IMG/VR virus record: IMGVR_UViG_3300042507_006027
Location: 1-34,211 of that record
Source: a virus
Length of the DNA stretch: 34,211 nt
Strand: one strand, 5' to 3'
The stretch's first letter is position 1. Each line of letters starts with the position of its first letter. This document shows positions 30,841 through 34,211 of the stretch, one piece after another. Both the position numbers and the translations under genes were made by a program. Below the pieces are notes generated by a model. That model had not been told where the DNA came from and searched no databases. It was given only the letters and a program-made list of their open reading frames with translations.

Positions 30841-31131
30841 ATGCCCCTGACCCTTACGCCTGACCATGAACCGGAAACCCCAGCGGCCCCAGCGGCACCG
30901 AAAACACAACCGGAACCCAATCTGGACACGGAAATCTTCGCGGTTGCCTTGCCGCTGCGCTATGCGTTTTGGCTGCGCCGCCGCGCCAGCCTGTATGGCG
31001 ATACGCCCGAAGGCCATGTGGAACGCATCTTGCGCGAATACAAAGCGCAGCATGATCAAAGCGCCGCCAGCATGGGCCGCCAGGCGCCGCCCGAAGTGGG
31101 CGAAAGCGCCGTGACCTTTCGCCCGCGGTGA
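30841..31131 (+). CDS. Hypothetical small protein after terminase
   Basis: The 96-residue product starts with a Pro/Glu-rich stretch (MPLTLTPDHEPETPAAPAAP). It continues FAVALPLRYAFWLRRRASLYGDTPEGHVERILREYKAQHDQS, a helical segment. Ribosome site is weak; the gene begins two bases after the terminase stop and overlaps the next by GTGA. It could be an assembly or DNA-binding accessory protein. Family not recognised. Confidence 0.6.
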   Translation: MPLTLTPDHEPETPAAPAAPKTQPEPNLDTEIFAVALPLRYAFWLRRRASLYGDTPEGHVERILREYKAQHDQSAASMGRQAPPEVGESAVTFRPR

Positions 31132-31571
31132 AGACTTTGCCGCCCATGCCGCCCGCCGCGCCTGATAGCCAATATTGGCTGGTGGCTTTTCCGGCGCAGA
31201 CCTTTGGCGCACCCCCGCCTTGGTATCTGCGCCGGCTGGATCCGCGCTGGCGCCATTGCTTGGCGCTGCGCATGGCCGGGCCAGACGCCACGCTTATTGC
31301 GGAACATCTTGGCAGTTTCACGCGGCTGGAAATTCAGCCGCGCAAGCTTGGTGATGCCTTGCGGGAATTGCAGCGCGCGAATGCTGCGCTGATCCTATTG
31401 GTGCCGGAACAGCGGCCAGTTGCGCAGTCTATGATGCGTGGCCCGCTTTCCTGCGTGGAATTTGTGAAGGCTTTGCTTGGCATCCGCCGCCCCTGGATTG
31501 TCACGCCCCGGCAGCTTTACCGGCACTTGCGCCGCCTTGGCGCAAGCCATGTTTTCCCAACCGCAGTTTAA
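31128..31571 (+). CDS. Possible permuted NlpC/P60-like (papain-fold) virion protein
   Basis: The 147-residue protein starts at GTG 31128 (MKTLPPMPPAAPDSQYWLVAFPAQTFG). It has His43 in DPRWRHCLALR and Cys109 in PLSCVEFVKALLGIRRPWIVTPRQLYRHLRRLG. Cysteine followed by VxxVKxxLGI and TPxxLYRxL is common in phage proteins of the papain/NlpC class. The His-before-Cys order would fit the circularly permuted branch. Such proteins cut peptide or amide bonds in cell wall or protein. The gene lies between terminase and portal, where structural or assembly genes are found. The assignment is tentative. Confidence 0.5.
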   Translation: MKTLPPMPPAAPDSQYWLVAFPAQTFGAPPPWYLRRLDPRWRHCLALRMAGPDATLIAEHLGSFTRLEIQPRKLGDALRELQRANAALILLVPEQRPVAQSMMRGPLSCVEFVKALLGIRRPWIVTPRQLYRHLRRLGASHVFPTAV

Positions 31572-31583
31572 GGAGCCATTGCC

Positions 31584-31964
31584 ATGGGCTGGAACCCGTT
31601 TCGACAAGCCGTGCGCTTTGTCAGTAATCCATTCGATTACATGGCAGACCGCGTTGAAAAGCAGTGGGAAAGGAATGTGCAAAATCCCTTTCGCGATGTA
31701 GGCAGCGCCATTGAACGCTGGAACCCCATGCCCAGCTTCGAAATGCCAAAAATCCCAGGCCCTTCGCCGGAACAGCTTGCCGCGCAGGCCGCCCAAGCGC
31801 GGCTATTGGCGGACCAGGAAAAATCCCAAAAGGCAACGGAGGAAGCCGCCGCTGCATCTTCACGCGCCAGGCGCGCCCGGATGGCCGGGCGCAATAGCCT
31901 GCTGCTGGATGAAGTGGGCATCATTGATGGCACGCGCCCCCTGCAAGCCACCATGGGGGCCTGA
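31584..31964 (+). CDS. Hypothetical structural-module protein
   Basis: The 126-residue product has a strong ribosome site (AAGGAG) before ATG 31584. It begins MGWNPFRQAVRFVSNPFDYMADRVEKQW, repeats an NPF motif, has a helical Ala/Gln/Lys-rich middle (SPEQLAAQAAQARLLADQEKSQKATEEAAAASSRARRARMAGRNS) and ends LLLDEVGIIDGTRPLQATMGA. The segment after AGRNSLLL is typical of short proteins next to portal genes in podoviruses. It may be a minor virion or portal-associated protein. Confidence 0.65.
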   Translation: MGWNPFRQAVRFVSNPFDYMADRVEKQWERNVQNPFRDVGSAIERWNPMPSFEMPKIPGPSPEQLAAQAAQARLLADQEKSQKATEEAAAASSRARRARMAGRNSLLLDEVGIIDGTRPLQATMGA

Positions 31965-31967
31965 CGC

Positions 31968-33602
31968 ATGGCCATGGAAATTGAAGCGCTGCTCAAGCGC
32001 GCCAAGAATGCAGAAATCAAGCGGGACGCCTTCGCCAATCTGATGCGCGACTGCTACCGCTACGCCATGCCGGAACGTGATGCCTGGTCAAGCTACGGTT
32101 ACGGCCAGCAGAAAATCACGGAAGTCTATGACAGCACGGCCATGCTCAGCACCGCGCGCTTCGCCACGCGGCTGACCAATGCGCTATTCCCGCCCGGCCA
32201 GCGCTGGGCAAGGTTGAACTTGCCGCCCGAAACGCCCAAGGGCCAAGACGCCAAAGAAATGCAGGAAGACCTGGACCAGATCACGGCCAAGCTTTTCGCG
32301 CATATCCATGCTTCCAATTTTGATCCCTGCATGCACGAAGCCGCGCATGACCTGGCCGCCGGGGTTTCCGCCATCCTGATTGAAAATGGCCGGCTGGCGA
32401 CTGACCGCGCGCGCGGGCCGTTGCTGCGCTTTACCAGCGTTCCAGCCGCCTTGGTGGCCTTTGATGAAGGCCCCTTTGGCAGCATCGAGGGCGTGTTCTA
32501 TCGCCAGCGAATGGCCGGGCGGAATTTGCTGCGCGTCTATGCCGATGCTTCCTTGCCTGCCGATTTGCGCCGCCAAATAGATGCCCAGCCCGAAGATGAA
32601 GTGGTGCTGCTGCAATGCACCACCTATGACGCCAAGCACGACGAATGGTGCTTCCAGGTTCTATTGCAGGACCAAAAGCATGAAATGGTGAAGCGCTATT
32701 ACCGCACCAATCCCTGGATCATCACGCGCTGGATGAAAGCACCAGGCGAAACTTACGGGCGCGGCCAGTTGACCATGGCGCTGCCTGATATCCGCACGCT
32801 CAATAAGCTGCGCGAATTGTCGCTGATTTCCGCCAGCTTCGCGGTCACGCCCATGTGGACCGTCTTGGACGACGGGGTGTTAAACCCCGATACCGTCAGG
32901 ATCACGCCCAATGCGCTGATCCCGGTGCGGTCCAATGGTGGCCCCATGGGCGCCAGCTTGAAGGCCGTGGAAATGCCAACGCGCTTCGACATTGCCCAGA
33001 CGCTGGAAGCGGAACTGAAAACCAGCATCCGCCAAATCATGTTCGACAATCCGCTGCCGCCGGAAGTGCAGGTGGGCTTGACCGCAACCGAAGTGATTGA
33101 ACGGGTGCGGCAATTCCAAAACGACACAGGCGCCTTTGGCCGGCTGGAAGTGGATGCGGTGCGGCCCATCATTACCCGCTGCCTGGATATTCTGGAAGAA
33201 GCCGGTGAATTTGCGGCGCCACGCATGCAGGGGGTGACGGATGCGCTGCGCCAGGACCTGGTGCGGATTGTGCCGACCAGCCCGCTTTCTGCGGCGCAGG
33301 AACGGGCAGACGTGCAAGCCGTAATGCAGCTTGCTATGGGCTTTGCCAATCTTGGCGAAATGGGCGCGGCCATGGCCAAGGCCGGGCTGGACCCGATGAA
33401 GGCGGGCCGGTTCATCGCGGAACGGTCCGGCGTGCCGGCGGACCTGATCCCCGATGAAGAAGAATTGGAAAATGCCGACGCCGCCGGCGCAGAGCAGCAG
33501 CAAATGATGCAGCTGATGCAAAGCCCGGTCATGGCCCAGGTAGCCGGCCAGGTTGCAAAGGCTGCCACCACCCCACCACCCCAACCGGAGCCAATGACAT
33601 GA
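31968..33602 (+). CDS. Portal (head-tail connector) protein, T7 gp8-like
   Basis: The 544-residue protein would form the ring at one head vertex through which DNA passes. It starts MAMEIEALLKRAKNAEIKRDAFANLMRDCYRYAMPERDAW and includes TARFATRLTNALFPPGQRWARL, the conserved N-terminal region of T7-like connectors. MKAPGETYGRGQLTMALPDIRTLNKLRELSL follows, then the crown/stem part with a glutamine/alanine-rich C-terminus (EQQQMMQLMQSPVMAQVAGQV). Length matches T7 gp8 (536). It overlaps the next gene by four bases, and scaffold and capsid follow. Confidence 0.92.
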   Translation: MAMEIEALLKRAKNAEIKRDAFANLMRDCYRYAMPERDAWSSYGYGQQKITEVYDSTAMLSTARFATRLTNALFPPGQRWARLNLPPETPKGQDAKEMQEDLDQITAKLFAHIHASNFDPCMHEAAHDLAAGVSAILIENGRLATDRARGPLLRFTSVPAALVAFDEGPFGSIEGVFYRQRMAGRNLLRVYADASLPADLRRQIDAQPEDEVVLLQCTTYDAKHDEWCFQVLLQDQKHEMVKRYYRTNPWIITRWMKAPGETYGRGQLTMALPDIRTLNKLRELSLISASFAVTPMWTVLDDGVLNPDTVRITPNALIPVRSNGGPMGASLKAVEMPTRFDIAQTLEAELKTSIRQIMFDNPLPPEVQVGLTATEVIERVRQFQNDTGAFGRLEVDAVRPIITRCLDILEEAGEFAAPRMQGVTDALRQDLVRIVPTSPLSAAQERADVQAVMQLAMGFANLGEMGAAMAKAGLDPMKAGRFIAERSGVPADLIPDEEELENADAAGAEQQQMMQLMQSPVMAQVAGQVAKAATTPPPQPEPMT

Positions 33603-33904
33603 CACCCGATGATTTTCTGGCGAAAAGCATTATGGCCAGCGCGCAAGCGCGAACGCCATTGAACGCGCTGGGCAGCCCTACCCCAGACAGGGCCGCCCAA
33701 GACCCAGCATGGCGCGAACAGCGGGACCGCTTGCGCGCGGCCTTGGGCAAAACGCCGCAAATCGCCGCGCTTCAGGAAGTGCTGGCCAATGAACGCCCAA
33801 GCTATTTCCCCGGCATGGATTTTGCCCAAACCGCCTATCACGAAGGCCGCAAAGCCGCCTTGCGTGATTTGCTGATCTTCCTGACCGCCCCGGAGAATGC
33901 GTGA
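33599..33904 (+). CDS. Hypothetical protein between portal and scaffold
   Basis: The 101-residue product starts MTPDDFLAKSIMASAQARTPLNALG, in an ATGA overlap with the portal gene. The core (RDRLRAALGKTPQIAALQEVLANERPSYFPGMDFAQTAYHEGRKAALRDLLIFL) resembles a short helical protein; the pattern YFPGxxxxxTAYxEGRRxxxxxLL is frequent in small podovirus genes at this position. It may act in head assembly. Function unknown. Confidence 0.65.
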   Translation: MTPDDFLAKSIMASAQARTPLNALGSPTPDRAAQDPAWREQRDRLRAALGKTPQIAALQEVLANERPSYFPGMDFAQTAYHEGRKAALRDLLIFLTAPENA

Positions 33905-33905
33905 T

Positions 33906-34211
33906 ATGCCGCCCGAAACCGCAACGGAAACCCCCGCCGCCGCGCCGGCCACGCCGCCCCAGGCCGCGCCAGCCGCGCCGCCCGCGCCCGCGCAAGGCGC
34001 CAGCAGCGACATAGACCTGTTCGAAGGTGTGGACGTTACCGCGCCCGCGACTGCCCCGGCTGCCCCCGCCGCACCAGGCGCGCGGCCCGAATTTGTCCCG
34101 GAACAGTTTTGGGACCCGGCCACCAACCAGCCGCGCATTGAAGCCATGGCGAAAAGCTGGCGGGATTTGCGCGCCAAGGTATCGCAAGGGATCGGCACCA
34201 CCCCCGAAAAC
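33906..34211 (+). CDS. Scaffolding protein, N-terminal part (continues at 2-769)
   Basis: Start at ATG 33906 is supported by GGAG ten bases upstream. The first 41 residues (MPPETATETPAAAPATPPQAAPAAPPAPAQGASSDIDLFEG) are almost all Ala, Pro and Thr, followed by the part that recurs at the left end of the window. The frame joins the left copy without change, giving about 295 residues. The Pro/Ala-rich head and acidic DIDLFEG motif fit scaffold proteins, which are flexible at the N-terminus. See the C-terminal entry for context. Confidence 0.8.
   Translation, partial: MPPETATETPAAAPATPPQAAPAAPPAPAQGASSDIDLFEGVDVTAPATAPAAPAAPGARPEFVPEQFWDPATNQPRIEAMAKSWRDLRAKVSQGIGTTPEN
34025..34211. repeat. Terminal direct repeat, right copy
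   Basis: This copy matches bases 1-187 except at G34151 (C127), a silent change. It shows that the contig closes into a circle inside the scaffolding gene. Confidence 0.9.

Noticed and set aside
32753-34201. Minus-strand open frame of 482 codons opposite portal and scaffold
   Set aside because: Low-complexity Ser/Ala/Gly antisense shadow crossing several well-supported genes.

Overview
The window is a complete or nearly complete genome of a temperate, T7-like (podovirus-type) phage of a GC-rich host, most likely an alphaproteobacterium. The first 187 bases recur at the end (34025-34211) with one silent difference, so the contig closes into a circle of about 34,024 bp. The scaffolding gene runs across the junction: it starts at 33906 and finishes at 769. 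The host guess rests on high GC, alphaproteobacterial-looking protein families and a tRNA-Lys(CTT)-like attachment site. It is an inference.

Layout. (1) 1-18949, plus strand: scaffold end, a 267-base leader with RNA-like complementarity, capsid, small head proteins, a head-spike-like protein, and a lysis cassette (two holin-like proteins and a lysozyme-like endolysin). The two tail tubular proteins follow, then three large internal virion proteins (one with a lytic transglycosylase domain, one with a DdrB/ParB-like domain), the tail fibre and a small protein. (2) 18950-19212: attP matching the 3' half of a tRNA gene, plus short repeats. (3) 19213-24090, minus strand: tyrosine integrase, small HTH proteins, an ArdC-type antirestriction protein, several unknown genes, a small membrane protein and a CI-like repressor. 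(4) 24091-24169: divergent control region with a 19-bp palindromic operator inside a promoter. (5) 24170-29195, plus strand: Cro-like gene, an array of paired octamers that may be the replication origin, a possible small terminase subunit, a DNA-binding protein, Toprim primase and ATPase/helicase. (6) 29188-34211, plus strand: small membrane protein, large terminase, small genes, portal and scaffold start.

How it fits together. The virion module is T7-like (portal, scaffold, capsid, tail tubes, ejected proteins, T7-type fibre N-terminus). No single-subunit RNA polymerase and no DNA polymerase are visible, so transcription and replication probably depend on host enzymes plus the phage primase/helicase. 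A lambda-like CI/Cro switch and an integrase replace the usual lytic T7 early region. Genes are packed with ATGA, GTGA or TGATG overlaps. The most notable unexplained structures are the leader RNA before the capsid gene, the paired-octamer array at 24564-24817, the apparently leaderless cro transcript, a G-quadruplex motif before the primase, and a terminator, promoter and operator layout that packs several signals into the same bases.
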